Shown: positions 17,759 through 28,753, counted from the first letter of the stretch. The stretch: DNA of 64,000 nucleotides from Caulobacter sp. UNC279MFTsu5.1 (GCF_900114015.1 NZ_FORN01000009.1:1-64000); one strand, 5' to 3'. Numbers and translations are program-made. Notes: generated by a model from the letters alone, not told the origin.

Positions 17759-19357
17759 ATGAGCGCGACCATGCCGCGGCGTCTCATGGGCTTCGCTTTC
17801 GCGGGCGCCGATCTCGTCTTCGAAGTGGCCGCCGACGGCCTGATCGGTCTGGCCCTGGGCGCGGCGGAGCGCCTGACCGGACGCAAGGAGCCGGATCTGA
17901 AGGGGCTGAACTGGCTGGCCCTGTTCTCCCCGAACGACGCGGAGCTGCTGAAGACCTTGCTGGACTGCGTGGGGCCGGGCGAGCGCCAGGGACCCTTGCG
18001 GGTCGCCCTTGCGCGGCCGGGGAAGATCGATCGTCACGTCTCGCTTTCGGTCTTCCGGATGCCGATCGCGGGCGCGGCCCTGTCCTGCGCCCTCAGCCTC
18101 GGCGCCGCGCCCCAGGCCGCCGTCGGATCGCCCCCCGACGGCCTGCTGGCCGCGTCCGACTTCACCGCCGCCGCCGACGCGCTGTTGCGGGATGCGGAAT
18201 CGGCCGGCCTGTCGGTCCGCCTGGACCTCGTCGAATTCGCCGGCCTTGGCGGACATTTGGCCGAGCTGGGGCCGGACGCGGCCGCCGGGATGCGGCGACG
18301 CCTGGCCGCGACCCTGCGCGCCAATTCCCTGGGCGGATTGGGCGGAACCGAGGTCGCGCCGGACCGCTATGCGGTGCTCAGCCCGGAGACCGCGCCGGCG
18401 GACCGCCTCAAGACCGACCTCGGCCGGGCCACTGGCTCGCTCTTGGACCCCGCCGTCGTTCACCTGCCCTTGAAAGCCGGCGCCCAGGCCCAGAACCTGC
18501 GGGCCATGCGCTATGTCCTGGATCGCTTCATCGAGGACGGGCCCGACGCCGCCGCCGCGGGTTTCGAGGCGGCGGTCCAGCGGATGATCCGCGACTCCGC
18601 CCATTTTCGGGCCCGGGTGGCGGCGGGCGCCTTCCAGCTCGCCTACCAGCCGGTGGTGAGCCTGGCCGACGGCGGCCTGCACCATTTCGAAGCCCTGGCG
18701 CGGTTCGAAGCCAACGCCAGTCCGGCGGACACGATCCGGCTGGCCGAGGAACTCGACATGATCGCCGACTTCGACCTCGCCGTGGTCGGCACGGTTCTGT
18801 CGGCGTTGGAGGCGGAGCCCGCCGATTGCAGGATCGCGGTCAATCTCAGCGCCCGCTCCTTGACGCTGCCGCGGTTCCTGTCCGCCTTCGAAGCGCTCGT
18901 CGCCCCTCGTCCCGCCTTGCGGTCCCGCCTGTTGCTGGAAGTCACCGAGACCCAGATGATCGGGGATCTGGACGTCGCCAACGCCATAATCCGGCGGCTG
19001 AAGTCCCTGGGGCACGCGGTGTGTCTCGACGACTTCGGGGCCGGCGCCGCCTCGCTCGACTATCTGCGCCGCCTGGACATCGATATCGTCAAGATCGACG
19101 GCCGCTACGTCCAGGCGCTGCGGCGCGGCGGCCGTGACGCCGTGCTCCTGAAGCACATCGTCGCCCTTTGCTCCGATCTGGGCATGACCACGATCGCCGA
19201 GATGGTGGAAACGCGCGACGCCGCCAACCTGCTCCGCGACCTGGGTGTCGAGCTGGGTCAGGGCTGGCACTTCGCCAAACCTCTGCCCAAACCCCAATGG
19301 CGCGTCGCCGCGCCGCCGCCCGTCAAGCGCATGGGGGCGGTTGAGGAGTGGAGATAG
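17759..19357 (+). CDS. EAL-domain (c-di-GMP phosphodiesterase-like) protein
   Basis: A 532-residue cytoplasmic protein. The first 270 residues contain a PAS-like region (GADLVFEVAADGLIGLALGAAERLTG) and a degenerate linker without a GGDEF motif. The EAL domain runs from about 290 to 515: YQPVVSLADGGLHHFEALARFE carries the EAL glutamate, VAVNLS-type RIAVNLSARSL, EVTETQ, and the metal-binding CLDDFGAG followed by IVKIDG. The catalytic residues look intact, so c-di-GMP hydrolysis to pGpG is plausible. It follows the 16627 gene by one base. Confidence 0.88.
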   Translation: MSATMPRRLMGFAFAGADLVFEVAADGLIGLALGAAERLTGRKEPDLKGLNWLALFSPNDAELLKTLLDCVGPGERQGPLRVALARPGKIDRHVSLSVFRMPIAGAALSCALSLGAAPQAAVGSPPDGLLAASDFTAAADALLRDAESAGLSVRLDLVEFAGLGGHLAELGPDAAAGMRRRLAATLRANSLGGLGGTEVAPDRYAVLSPETAPADRLKTDLGRATGSLLDPAVVHLPLKAGAQAQNLRAMRYVLDRFIEDGPDAAAAGFEAAVQRMIRDSAHFRARVAAGAFQLAYQPVVSLADGGLHHFEALARFEANASPADTIRLAEELDMIADFDLAVVGTVLSALEAEPADCRIAVNLSARSLTLPRFLSAFEALVAPRPALRSRLLLEVTETQMIGDLDVANAIIRRLKSLGHAVCLDDFGAGAASLDYLRRLDIDIVKIDGRYVQALRRGGRDAVLLKHIVALCSDLGMTTIAEMVETRDAANLLRDLGVELGQGWHFAKPLPKPQWRVAAPPPVKRMGAVEEWR

Positions 19358-19394
19358 TCTCGCCTGAGGAGCCTGTCGGGCGCCTCTCTGAAAC

Positions 19395-19862
19395 CTAGAC
19401 CAGCATCCCGTGCCCGCGCAGCACCACCAGCCGGCCGGCGTTGAAGAACGGCAGGGACAGGGTGACGGCGATCAGGATCTCGAAGGCCAGGCTGCCCAGG
19501 TTGAAGCGGCCGCGGGCGCGGTCGACCAGGGCCGAGACGGCGCGGCCCAGGGCGGCGCCGGCCCAGGCCATGGCCAGGGCGAAGGCCATGGCCGCCCCGA
19601 CATGCGACTGGTAGCCCAGGAACAGGGCCGCGGCGGCGTGCGACAGGATCAGCAGGCCGCCCAGGGCCCGGCCCTCGGTCCTGCCCTCGACCTGGGCGCC
19701 GGCGGCGGAGGGAGTGTCGTCATCATCGCCCGCGTCGCTGTCCAGGGCGGTCAGGCCCAGGACCGTGCCGGGCCGGACCAGGGTCAGGCCGCCCAGCACC
19801 CCGCCGATCACGCAGGCGATCATCGCCAGGACGAGCGATAGGCCATAGCTCGAAAAGGTCAC
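19395..19862 (-). CDS. Four-helix integral membrane protein, unknown
   Basis: A 155-residue inner-membrane protein starting from GTG 19862. Hydrophobic segments lie at about 8-28, 66-86, 88-108 and 123-145. Between helix 1 and helix 2 there is an acidic cytoplasmic or periplasmic loop containing SDAGDDDDTPS. The fold resembles DUF4345-like small membrane proteins but I cannot assign it firmly. It is transcribed leftward behind the EAL unit, convergent with it, and is not tightly linked to the VOC gene (36-base gap). Confidence 0.6.
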   Translation of the reverse strand: MTFSSYGLSLVLAMIACVIGGVLGGLTLVRPGTVLGLTALDSDAGDDDDTPSAAGAQVEGRTEGRALGGLLILSHAAAALFLGYQSHVGAAMAFALAMAWAGAALGRAVSALVDRARGRFNLGSLAFEILIAVTLSLPFFNAGRLVVLRGHGMLV

Positions 19863-19898
19863 GCGGATCTGGTCTCCAACCGCTCGGTCTTAGGGTCT

Positions 19899-20309
19899 TC
19901 AGGCGGGCGCATGGCAGACGGCCTCGACGTTGCGGCCGTCCGGGTCGAACACGAAGGCTCCATAGTAGTTGGGGTGATAATGCGGCCGAACGCCGGGCGG
20001 TCCGTTGTCCGCGCCGCCGGCGGCCAGGGCGGCGGCGTGGAAGGCGTCCACCGCCGCGCGGGTCTTGGCCACGAAGGCCACGTGCATCGGGCCGGTCAGG
20101 GTCTCGCCGCCGCCGATCCAGAAGCTGGGCTTGCCCGCCTGGATGTCGCGGCTGTCGGCGGCGGGGCCATAGCCGAGATAGGCGTGGGCGCCGGTCTCCT
20201 CGGCGCTGACGCTCATCACGATCTCGATGCCCAGCGGGGCGAAGGCGGCGTCGTAGAAGGCCTTGGAGGCCTCCACGTCGCGCACGGTCAGTCCGATATG
20301 GTCGATCAT
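19899..20309 (-). CDS. VOC-family (glyoxalase/dioxygenase-like) protein
   Basis: A 136-residue protein with one vicinal-oxygen-chelate module: MIDHIGLTVRDVEASKAFYDAAFAPLG at the start and YYGAFVFDPDGRNVEAVCH at the end, giving the metal-ligand His and Glu. The family covers glyoxalases, ring-cleaving dioxygenases and resistance proteins, and this short stand-alone type usually has no proven substrate. Its ATG overlaps the stop of the upstream I42-inhibitor gene (ATGA), so the two are translated together. Confidence 0.85.
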   Translation of the reverse strand: MIDHIGLTVRDVEASKAFYDAAFAPLGIEIVMSVSAEETGAHAYLGYGPAADSRDIQAGKPSFWIGGGETLTGPMHVAFVAKTRAAVDAFHAAALAAGGADNGPPGVRPHYHPNYYGAFVFDPDGRNVEAVCHAPA

Positions 20310-20731
20310 CAGCGCACCCTTACCTTGAACACGACCTTGCGGTCGTCGGGCTTGTCGGGCTCCCAGGGGCGCTTGAACGTGAAGGCCAGTTCGGCCCGGC
20401 CGCGTCCGGCGCCCTGGTAGGTGTAGACCGTGGTCAGCCGGCCGCCGGGCAGGCCGGGCGAGGCGGCGACGTCCTGGCTGGAGCCGCCGCTCAGCACCAG
20501 GGGCGAGGCTTCTCGGTCCAGCCGCCACGCGTAGCCGGTCCCGGCGTTCGACCCCAGCCGCACCTCCAGGGTCTGGCCGCGCGCCAGCCCGACCGGGCCG
20601 CCGTCGGCCTCGGTGACGACGCGGGCTGCGGGCGGCGCGGCGCTGGCGCAGGCGGAGAGTCCGGCCGGGAGGGCCAGAAGGCCGACCAGGGCCAGGATCG
20701 GGATTTGCTTCGTCTTCATGATCGTCTTCAT
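20309..20731 (-). CDS. I42 (chagasin-like) protease inhibitor lipoprotein
   Basis: A 140-residue protein. The signal peptide MKTIMKTKQIPILALVGLL ends in a lipobox-like GLSAC, so it is probably a lipoprotein anchored in the cell envelope. The mature domain has the chagasin/ICP signature: SNAGTGYAW (the NPTTGY loop) and the later GRAELAFTFKRPWE strand that precedes the last loop. Family members inhibit papain-like cysteine proteases. ATG 20731 is chosen for the signal peptide; an upstream in-frame leader would be charged and implausible. Its stop overlaps the VOC start. Confidence 0.82.
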   Translation of the reverse strand: MKTIMKTKQIPILALVGLLALPAGLSACASAAPPAARVVTEADGGPVGLARGQTLEVRLGSNAGTGYAWRLDREASPLVLSGGSSQDVAASPGLPGGRLTTVYTYQGAGRGRAELAFTFKRPWEPDKPDDRKVVFKVRVR

Positions 20732-20810
20732 GCCGCCGTCTTCGTCCCTATCTATGTCCGTCGCCTGACTAGGGGCGGTTTCGCCCACAGCAAATCGGCG
20801 ACTGTTCTCC

Positions 20811-20837
20811 TTGACTCCCCAACCCCCCGGTCCTAAC
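20811..20837 (+). promoter_or_regulatory. Candidate groESL promoter
   Basis: CTTGACTCC around 20810-20818 and CCTAAC at 20832-20837, about 15 bases apart, sit just upstream of the CIRCE operator. This fits either a short-spacer housekeeping promoter or a sigma-32-type promoter. Neither half matches consensus closely. Confidence 0.35.
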
Positions 20838-20849
20838 TCCTGCCCGGCG

Positions 20850-20876
20850 TTGGCACTCGATGGGAGCGACTGCTAA
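20850..20876 (+). promoter_or_regulatory. CIRCE element (HrcA operator)
   Basis: TTGGCACTC (20850-20858), nine-base spacer, GACTGCTAA (20868-20876). This matches the consensus inverted repeat TTAGCACTC-N9-GAGTGCTAA at all but two positions. In Caulobacter the HrcA repressor acts on groESL through CIRCE. It lies 63 bases before the groES start codon. Confidence 0.95.
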
Positions 20877-20939
20877 CAGCGGCGCTCCCCGCTTGCCGAC
20901 GGACCATATCTTTAAAACCGTCCCGACGGAGAACGAGTC

Positions 20940-21230
20940 ATGAAATTTCGCCCTCTCGGCGACCGCGTCCTGGTGAAGCGCGTCGAAGAAGAAACCAAGA
21001 CCAAGGGCGGGATCATCATCCCCGACACCGCCAAGGAAAAGCCGCAGGAAGGCGAAGTCGTCGCCGTCGGCCCCGGCGCCCGCAACGACAAGGGCGACAT
21101 CGTCGCCCTGGACGTGAAGGCCGGCGACCGCATCCTGTTCGGCAAGTGGTCCGGCACCGAAGTGAAGGTCGACGGCCAGGACCTGCTGATCATGAAGGAA
21201 AGCGACGTTCTGGGCGTCGTCGAGGCCTAA
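20940..21230 (+). CDS. groES: Co-chaperonin GroES
   Basis: The 96-residue heptameric lid of the GroEL folding chamber. The sequence starts [18 protein letters not shown], carries the mobile loop [14 protein letters not shown] (about 17-30) that binds GroEL, and ends ...[15 protein letters not shown], the standard length for the family. GAGAACGAG precedes the ATG. It is the first gene of the groESL operon, preceded by CIRCE, with groEL 57 bases downstream. Confidence 0.98.
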   Translation: MKFRPLGDRVLVKRVEEETKTKGGIIIPDTAKEKPQEGEVVAVGPGARNDKGDIVALDVKAGDRILFGKWSGTEVKVDGQDLLIMKESDVLGVVEA

Positions 21231-21275
21231 GGGCCCGACCCCTCGACCGCTTTTCTCCCCAAGTTTCTCTTTTAG

Positions 21276-22934
<1,659 letters not shown>

Positions 22935-22970
22935 GAAGTCTCGTCAGCTCAAGCTGATTGTTACGGAGAA

Positions 22971-23000
22971 GGGCGGGGCCGAACGGTCCCGCCCTTTTTC
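22971..23000 (+). terminator. groESL terminator
   Basis: GGGCGGG (22971-22977) and CCCGCCC (22988-22994) arms with an intervening loop are followed by TTTTTCTTT, 37 bases after the groEL stop. Confidence 0.9.
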
Positions 23001-23203
23001 TTTGCGTGGAGTTTCGGCGCGTATCGCCCTTCCACTCACCTTCGACGGGCGGAACGCCCGGTCGCGAGTCCGGGCGAGTGTTGTCCACGGTTCCCGCTCC
23101 GCTTGTGGATAACCGATCACAGCCACGTTAACACATGCAGCGAAACTACGGCCAAGCCCGTTCTTGACTCCGTGAACGCAGGAGGCGTTCAGGAGGCTGG
23201 GCG

Positions 23204-23332
23204 ATGGCGAGACACGAGATCCACCATTTTCGTAACCGGCGTACCCCCAAGGCCATCTATATCGTGCTGGGCCTGGCCCTGTGGTTGACCCTGGGCCTGA
23301 TCAGCCAGGCGGCGTTCCAGGTCCTGGGCTGA
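23204..23332 (+). CDS. Small single-pass membrane protein
   Basis: A 42-residue reading frame with a good ribosome-binding site (AGGAGGC at 23191-23197) before ATG 23204. The N terminus is basic (MARHEIHHFRNRRTPKA), followed by one membrane-spanning stretch (IYIVLGLALWLTLGLISQAA) and a short tail FQVLG. Codons are strongly GC-ending, like the genome's real genes. The positive-inside rule puts the N terminus in the cytoplasm. The function is unknown. It is the only candidate gene between the groESL terminator and 23395. Confidence 0.6.
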   Translation: MARHEIHHFRNRRTPKAIYIVLGLALWLTLGLISQAAFQVLG

Positions 23333-23394
23333 CGACGCGCCCCTCCGGCTTCGCGCCGGGTGACGGCGCGTCGAAACCTGCTACATCGGCGGAC

Positions 23395-23709
23395 ATGTTT
23401 CGCCAGCGCCCCGACGCCGATCTGATCGTTCAAGGCTGGGTGGTCGGCGTGATGGTCGAGACGCCCGGCGAGCGGCTGCCCGTCCGCCACTATTTCGCCG
23501 TCGGCAAGCCCGACCGCGCCCAGGCCGAGTGGGCGGCGGTCGACCTGGCCATGCAGGCCGGCCCGGTCGCCTCCAGCCCGTCCGGCGGTCGCGAGCCCGT
23601 GGAGGCCCTGCGCGAGGTCGTGGCCTACAAGATGCGCGAACTGGGCCTGAAGCCGGGCGAGGCGCGAGCCCTGGGCGACAAGTTCCCGCGCCGGTGGCTG
23701 CCGGCTTGA
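23395..23709 (+). CDS. Conserved hypothetical protein
   Basis: A 104-residue soluble protein that I cannot assign. It opens with MFRQRPDADLIVQGWVVGVMVE, then a strand-like RHYFAVGKPDRAQAEWAAVDLAM and a helical C-terminal third ending ALGDKFPRRWLPA. It has no cysteines and no signal peptide. The codon bias is typical of the genome. It starts 62 bases after the small membrane gene at 23204-23332 and in the same direction; the two may be co-transcribed. Confidence 0.55.
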   Translation: MFRQRPDADLIVQGWVVGVMVETPGERLPVRHYFAVGKPDRAQAEWAAVDLAMQAGPVASSPSGGREPVEALREVVAYKMRELGLKPGEARALGDKFPRRWLPA

Positions 23710-23712
23710 GTT

Positions 23713-23853
23713 GACGCCCCCTCCGTCACGAGGCTGCGCCTCGCGCCACCTCCCCCGTTTCACGGGTGAGGAGAAGACAACCGCCCGCCGCTCCTCACCC
23801 GCATAGCGGGGGAGGTGGCATGGCGCGGATACGCGACATGACGGAGGGGGCGT
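23713..23853. repeat. CCCCCTCCGTCACG/GCCACCTCCCCC palindromic repeat pair
   Basis: Two units in opposite orientation. The left one is GACGCCCCCTCCGTCACG ... CCACCTCCCCC ... CGGGTGAGGAG; the right one is its near complement, ending GACGGAGGGGGCGTC. A similar pair occupies 25099-25229 and a degenerate one 40175-40275. It behaves as a BIME-like intergenic repeat and accounts for most of the gap. Confidence 0.8.
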
Positions 23854-23922
23854 CGCGCGAGGCCTTTCCTTCCCCGCCCGCCCAAGCCATCCTCCGTCCC
23901 GAACAAGCGTTGGAGGGGTGGA

Positions 23923-25089
23923 ATGTCACGCAAGCTGTGGGCCGTGCTGGGCCTGGTCACGACGCTGGGCTTGAGCACGGCCGCCTGCGCCCAGCCGGCC
24001 CCCGCCGGGCCGGTCACGCCGAACGACTATGCGAAGGACGAAAACTGGCTGTGCCGCCCCGGCCGCCAGGACGCCTGCGCCGCCGACCAGACCGCCACGG
24101 TGATCCAGGCCGACGGTTCGACCAGCGTCGAGACCTTCAAGGCCGACCCGGACGCCCCGATCGACTGCTTCTACGTCTATCCGACGGTGTCGAGCGATCC
24201 GGGCGGCAACAGCGACATGACGCCGGACCTGCCGGAAAAGGCCGTGGCCGACCAGCAGTTCGCCCGCTTCGGATCGGTCTGCAAGCTCTACGCCCCCAGC
24301 TATCGCCAGGTGACCATCGCCGCCCTGCGCAGGGTGATGATGGGCCAGGCCTCGAACGGCGACGGCGAGCTGGCCTATGCCGACGTGCTGGCCGCCTGGA
24401 AGGACTATCTGGCCCGCGACAACCACGGCCGCGGCGTGGTGCTGGTCGGCCACTCGCAGGGTTCGCGCGTCCTGCTGCGGCTGATCAGGGAGGAGATCGA
24501 CGGCAAGCCGGTGCAGAAGCAGCTGGTCTCGGCCCTGATCCTGGGCATGAACACGCCCGTCGACCCGGCCAGGGACGCCTACGGCTCGCTGCCCCTGTGC
24601 CGCAAGGCCGGCCAGACCGGCTGCGTGATCTCCTACGTCTCGTTCCGCGCCGACGTCCCGCCGCCGGCGACCAGCAAGTTCTTCGGCAAGGTCGCCGAGC
24701 CGGGGATGAAGGCCGCCTGCGTCAATCCGGCGGCCCTGGCCGGCGGCTCGGCCCCGCTGCGCAGCTATTTCAGCGACCGCACGATCATGGGTACGGCCAT
24801 GCGCCCGGCCACGGTCTGGGCTCAGGGCGTGACGGTGTCGACGCCGTTCGTCGAGCTGCCGGGCCTGGTCTCGGCCGAGTGCGTCAGCCAGGGCGGCTTC
24901 GACTACCTGGCCGTCACGGTGCATCCCGACAAGGCCGACCCCCGCGCCGACACCATCCCCGGCGACCTGCTGGTGCTGGGCCAGCCGCTGAAGGACTGGG
25001 GCCTGCATCTGGTGGACGTCAATCTGACGATGGGGGATCTGGTGGCGGTGGTGGGCGAGCAGAGCAAGGCCTATACGGCGGCGAAGTAG
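23923..25089 (+). CDS. Exported DUF3089-family alpha/beta hydrolase
   Basis: A 388-residue protein with a Sec signal (MSRKLWAVLGLVTTLGLSTAACAQ). The body matches the DUF3089 alpha/beta-hydrolase family: the opening NDYAKDENWLCRPGR, the FYVYPTV strand, the nucleophile elbow VLVGHSQGSRVL (about residue 184-195) and a late histidine in TVHPDK. Its substrate is unknown. The cysteine at residue 22 might serve as a lipid-attachment site but is not in a good lipobox. It is bounded on both sides by palindromic repeats, so it is probably monocistronic. Confidence 0.85.
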   Translation: MSRKLWAVLGLVTTLGLSTAACAQPAPAGPVTPNDYAKDENWLCRPGRQDACAADQTATVIQADGSTSVETFKADPDAPIDCFYVYPTVSSDPGGNSDMTPDLPEKAVADQQFARFGSVCKLYAPSYRQVTIAALRRVMMGQASNGDGELAYADVLAAWKDYLARDNHGRGVVLVGHSQGSRVLLRLIREEIDGKPVQKQLVSALILGMNTPVDPARDAYGSLPLCRKAGQTGCVISYVSFRADVPPPATSKFFGKVAEPGMKAACVNPAALAGGSAPLRSYFSDRTIMGTAMRPATVWAQGVTVSTPFVELPGLVSAECVSQGGFDYLAVTVHPDKADPRADTIPGDLLVLGQPLKDWGLHLVDVNLTMGDLVAVVGEQSKAYTAAK

Positions 25090-25098
25090 CGGCCGCGG

Positions 25099-25229
25099 GA
25101 CGCCCCCTCCGTCACGCTGCGTATTCGCAGCGCGCCACCTCCCCCGCTGCGCGGGTGAGGAGGAAGCACCGGCCTTCTCCTCCCCCGTGCAACGGGGGAG
25201 GTGGCCGCGAAGCGGACGGAGGGGGCGTC
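25099..25229. repeat. Second copy of CCCCCTCCGTCACG palindromic repeat pair
   Basis: Left unit GACGCCCCCTCCGTCACG and right unit GGACGGAGGGGGCGTC enclose CCACCTCCCCC and GGGGGAGGTGG, the same layout as 23713-23853. It sits between the stop of the DUF3089 gene and the convergent DUF1328 gene. Confidence 0.8.
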
Positions 25230-25237
25230 CGGCCGCC

Positions 25238-25417
25238 TCACTCCCGCGTCACGCTCTTGAACACCGTCACGCCCAGGACGGCGACGACGATGAAGCCCAG
25301 CAGGAACAGGAAGAACAGGATCTTGGCGATCCCCGCCGCCGCGCCGGCGACGCCGGTGAAGCCCAGGGCGCCGGCGATCAGGGCGACGATCGCCAGGATG
25401 ACAGCCCATTTCAACAT
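25238..25417 (-). CDS. DUF1328 (UPF0391) small membrane protein
   Basis: A 59-residue protein read leftward from ATG 25417. It starts [20 protein letters not shown] and ends [13 protein letters not shown], with two transmembrane segments separated by [13 protein letters not shown]. This is the characteristic sequence of the DUF1328/UPF0391 family of small inner-membrane proteins, which are often stress-induced but biochemically uncharacterised. A GGAAACG leader precedes the ATG. Divergent from cobT. Confidence 0.9.
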   Translation of the reverse strand: MLKWAVILAIVALIAGALGFTGVAGAAAGIAKILFFLFLLGFIVVAVLGVTVFKSVTRE

Positions 25418-25550
25418 GGTCGTTTCCTCGATGACTGCGCCCGTTCAAGCGCGGGCTTCCAGGAGGCAACGCGGCCTCGGCGGGCTCCGTTCCCTGCGGC
25501 GTCCCCTTCCCAGCCTTGTGTTCACCGCGTTCGCTCGGTAACCCATCCCC

Positions 25551-27479
25551 ATGGCCTCCAAGCCCGAAAGCCCGACCGAACCGTTCAAGCGCGCCCTGGC
25601 CCACGCGGCGCGCTCGCTCGCCGAAACCCCCGACCTGGAGGTGGTGTTCTCCGGCGAGGGCCCCAGCCTGGTCGGCAAGCGGGCGGTGCTGCCCCATCCG
25701 CCGCGCGACCTGAACGCCAAGGAGGCCGCCCGCATCCGCGGCCTGGCCGACCAGATGGCCCTGCGCCTGGCCCACCACGACGCGGTGGCCCACGCCCGCG
25801 CCCGTCCCGGCTCGCCCGACGGCCAGGCGGCCTTCGAGGCCATCGAGCAGGCGCGACTGGAGGCCATCGGCAGCAACGCCCTGGGCGGGGTGCGCGCCAA
25901 CCTGACCGCCGCCCTCGAGGCCCGCCTGGAAAAGCAGGGCCTGACCCGCGCCGTCGCCACCGACCGCCAGTCCGCGCCGATGGCCGAGATCCTGTCGCTG
26001 ATGGTCCGCGAGCGCCTGACCGGCGACGCCCCGCCCGACGGCGCCAAGGCCCTGGTCGACATCCTGCGCGCCGACATCGAGGCCCGGGCCGGCAAGGACC
26101 TGGACCGCCTGGCCGCCGCCATAGACGACCAGGCCGCCTTCGCCCGGGTCACCCGCGAGATCCTGCGCGACCTGGACCTGGGCGAGGAGATGTCCGACGC
26201 CACCGAACAGTCCGAGGAGGACGAGGGCGACGAGGACCAGAACACCGAGGCCTCGGAGGACGATTCCGGCGAAGGCGAGGGCGAGCAGTCCGACGGCGCC
26301 CAGCCCGAGCAGGCCGAGACCTCCGACCGCGAGTCCGAGGCCGGCGACGAGGAGATGGTCCAGTCCGAGCAGGACGGCGAGGTCGAGGACGCCGACGAGG
26401 CGCCCGAGATGGGCGACGGCGCCAAGCCGGCCCGCCCGGACCCGGGCCAGGGCGGCGCGGGCGAGCCGGCCTACAAGGTGTTCACCACGGCCTATGACGA
26501 GGTGGTGCCGGCCGAGGACCTGTGCGACGCCGACGAGCTGACCCGCCTGCGGGCCTATCTGGACCAGCAGCTCAACGCCTTCTCCAGCGTGGTCTCGCGC
26601 CTGGCCAACAAGCTGCAGCGCCGCCTGCTGGCCCAGCAGAACCGAGCCTGGACCTTCGACCTGGAGGAGGGGATGCTGGACGTCGCCCGCCTGACCCGGG
26701 TGATCGTCGATCCCACCGCCCCCCTGTCGTTCAAGCAGGAGGAGGACGTCGAGTTCCGCGACACCGTCGTGACCCTGCTGATCGACAATTCGGGCTCAAT
26801 GCGCGGCCGGCCGATCATGGTGGCCGCCGTCTGCGCCGACATCCTGGCTCGCACCCTGGAGCGCTGCGCGGTCAAGGTCGAGGTGCTGGGCTTCACCACC
26901 CGCGCCTGGAAGGGCGGCAGCGCCCGCGATGAGTGGATCAAGGCCGGCAAGCCGCCCGCCCCGGGCCGGCTGAACGACCTGCGCCACATCATCTACAAGA
27001 GCGCCGACGCCCCCTGGCGGCGGGCCCGCAAGAACCTTGGCCTGATGATGCGCGAGGGGCTCTTGAAGGAGAACATCGACGGCGAGGCCCTGATGTGGGC
27101 CCACCAGCGCCTGATCGGCCGGCCCGAAGCCCGCCGCATTCTGATGGTGATCTCCGACGGCGCGCCGGTGGACGACTCCACCCTCAGCGTCAATTCGGGC
27201 CACTATCTGGAGCGCCACTTGCGGCAGGTGATCGCCGAGATCGAGACCCGCAGCCCGGTCGAGCTGATCGCCGTCGGCATCGGCCACGACGTCACGCGCT
27301 ACTACCGACGGGCGGTGACCATCGTCGACGTCGAGCAGCTGGGCGGCGCCCTGGTCGACCAGCTGGCCGGGCTGTTCGACGAGGAGCCCAAGGCGGTCAA
27401 GCGGGCGAGGGGGCTTCTGGCCGCCCCGCCGACCGTGCAGCCTTCCGCCCCGAAGCCGGCCCGCAAGGTTCCCGCGTGA
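25551..27479 (+). CDS. cobT: Cobaltochelatase subunit CobT
   Basis: CobT is the large AAA+-associated subunit of the ATP-dependent aerobic cobaltochelatase (CobNST) that inserts cobalt into hydrogenobyrinic acid diamide for vitamin B12. The 642-residue product has the N-terminal CobT domain ([23 protein letters not shown]), a long acidic linker of Glu/Asp repeats (about 215-300), and a C-terminal von Willebrand A domain whose MIDAS motif is [11 protein letters not shown] (about 412), the second MIDAS part in FTTRAWKG and the third in SDGAPVDD. No cobS or cobN is adjacent in this window. Its TGA overlaps the next start (GTGA). Confidence 0.95.
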   Translation: MASKPESPTEPFKRALAHAARSLAETPDLEVVFSGEGPSLVGKRAVLPHPPRDLNAKEAARIRGLADQMALRLAHHDAVAHARARPGSPDGQAAFEAIEQARLEAIGSNALGGVRANLTAALEARLEKQGLTRAVATDRQSAPMAEILSLMVRERLTGDAPPDGAKALVDILRADIEARAGKDLDRLAAAIDDQAAFARVTREILRDLDLGEEMSDATEQSEEDEGDEDQNTEASEDDSGEGEGEQSDGAQPEQAETSDRESEAGDEEMVQSEQDGEVEDADEAPEMGDGAKPARPDPGQGGAGEPAYKVFTTAYDEVVPAEDLCDADELTRLRAYLDQQLNAFSSVVSRLANKLQRRLLAQQNRAWTFDLEEGMLDVARLTRVIVDPTAPLSFKQEEDVEFRDTVVTLLIDNSGSMRGRPIMVAAVCADILARTLERCAVKVEVLGFTTRAWKGGSARDEWIKAGKPPAPGRLNDLRHIIYKSADAPWRRARKNLGLMMREGLLKENIDGEALMWAHQRLIGRPEARRILMVISDGAPVDDSTLSVNSGHYLERHLRQVIAEIETRSPVELIAVGIGHDVTRYYRRAVTIVDVEQLGGALVDQLAGLFDEEPKAVKRARGLLAAPPTVQPSAPKPARKVPA

Positions 27480-28543
27480 TCGGAGGGCTCCGGACGCTGC
27501 TGATCGTCGGCCTGGCGACCGGCGCGCTGTCCCAGTGCCACAAGGCCCCGCCGCAGCCGGCCGTCCTGCCGGTCGCCCCGGTCAAGGCCGGGCCGGAGAT
27601 CGGCCTGACGACCGTCCCCGCGCCGCTCAGCTCGGCCACGCCGCCTCCAACGGCCATCGGCCGGTTCGTCTATGCCGGCGGGATCGCCATCAGCAGCTCC
27701 GACACCCAGCGCCTGCACGGCCTGTCGGACCTGAAGTTCGGCCCCGACGGCGGGCTGGTGGCGGTCAGCGACGACGGCGACCTGTTCGAGGCCCGGCTCA
27801 AGCTGGACGAGGCCGGCCGCCTGGTCGGCCTGACCGACGGCAAGCTGTCACCGCTGAAGGGCCTGGACGGCCAGCCGCTGCAGGGCAAGGAGAAGGGCGA
27901 CGCCGAGGGCTTGGCGATCCTGGCCAACGGCGACCGCCTGGTCAGCTTCGAGCGCGACCACCGCATCTGGCTCTATCCGCGCCAGGCCGACGGGAGCTAC
28001 GGCCTGCCCCGGGCGGTCAACAAGCCCGCCACCGCCTTTCCCGACAACGAGGGCATGGAGGCCCTGACCGCCTATCCGATCGCCGGGCCCGACGCCTATC
28101 TGGTGGGCGGCGAGGAGGGCGAGGTGTGGCTGTGCCGGCTGTCGACGCCGTGCGCGAGCCTGGCCCCGCAGTCGCCGCCGGACTTCACCTGGGGCCTGAC
28201 CGGCTTCGCCGCCTTCGAGGGTCAGTCGGTCGCCAGCCTGTTCCGCGCCTACGACCCGATCCGCGGCTGGCGCGGCCAGGTGCGGTTCGTGATCGACCCT
28301 CGCGCCCCGGCCGCCAAGCAGTACCTGGCCGCGACCCTGACCCTGGACGGGGCGATCACCCGCGACAATTTCGAGGGGATCGCGCTGAGCAAGAGTCCGT
28401 CCGGCGCGACGCGGATCTACCTCCTGTCGGACGACAACGACGCGCCGCAGGAACGCACCCTGCTGATGGCCTTCGACTGGACCCCGCCGCCTCCGCCGCC
28501 GCCCGCGCCGCCGAAGCCGACCAAGCCGGTGCGACGGCGGTAA
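27476..28543 (+). CDS. Exported esterase-like/phytase-family protein
   Basis: A 355-residue protein starting at GTG 27476, which overlaps the cobT stop. The first 25 residues form a signal peptide ending GALSQC, a possible though imperfect lipobox. The body is the 'esterase-like activity of phytase' beta-propeller family: [59 protein letters not shown], and [14 protein letters not shown]. The conserved glutamates lie in DAEGLA and NEGME. The tail is proline-rich ([12 protein letters not shown]). The likely cellular location is periplasmic or outer-membrane-anchored. The coupling to cobT looks accidental in function. Confidence 0.85.
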   Translation: MIGGLRTLLIVGLATGALSQCHKAPPQPAVLPVAPVKAGPEIGLTTVPAPLSSATPPPTAIGRFVYAGGIAISSSDTQRLHGLSDLKFGPDGGLVAVSDDGDLFEARLKLDEAGRLVGLTDGKLSPLKGLDGQPLQGKEKGDAEGLAILANGDRLVSFERDHRIWLYPRQADGSYGLPRAVNKPATAFPDNEGMEALTAYPIAGPDAYLVGGEEGEVWLCRLSTPCASLAPQSPPDFTWGLTGFAAFEGQSVASLFRAYDPIRGWRGQVRFVIDPRAPAAKQYLAATLTLDGAITRDNFEGIALSKSPSGATRIYLLSDDNDAPQERTLLMAFDWTPPPPPPPAPPKPTKPVRRR

Positions 28544-28550
28544 AAACATT

Positions 28551-28576
28551 CTTCCCTCCCATAAAGGGGAGGGAAG
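28551..28576. terminator. Hairpin after the phytase-like gene
   Basis: CTTCCCTCCC (28551-28560) and GGGAGGGAAG (28567-28576) form a 10-bp stem with an ATAAAG loop, eight bases after the stop codon. There is no T tract, so termination is probable but not certain. Confidence 0.55.
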
Positions 28577-28623
28577 GCGCCTGGAGAATAGGCAGGAAAA
28601 CTAGTTTCCTTTGCAACTCAACA

Positions 28624-28650
28624 TTTTACTTCAAAAGGCCGCGCTATAAT
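28624..28650 (+). promoter_or_regulatory. Candidate promoter of first urcA-type gene
   Basis: GCTATAAT at 28643-28650 matches the Caulobacter housekeeping -10 (GCTANAWC), with TTTTAC at 28624-28629 as a weak -35. It is followed by a GGTACC-centred palindrome (28656-28661) that may be an operator. Confidence 0.5.
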
Positions 28651-28753
28651 GTTACCGGTACCTTCGATGGATTGAGCGGGCGAGATCCCAACGGCCATCA
28701 GAGGAACGCGTCGGGAGGTGGTTGAACCCCAACCCCCTTTCGGAACTGAAATC

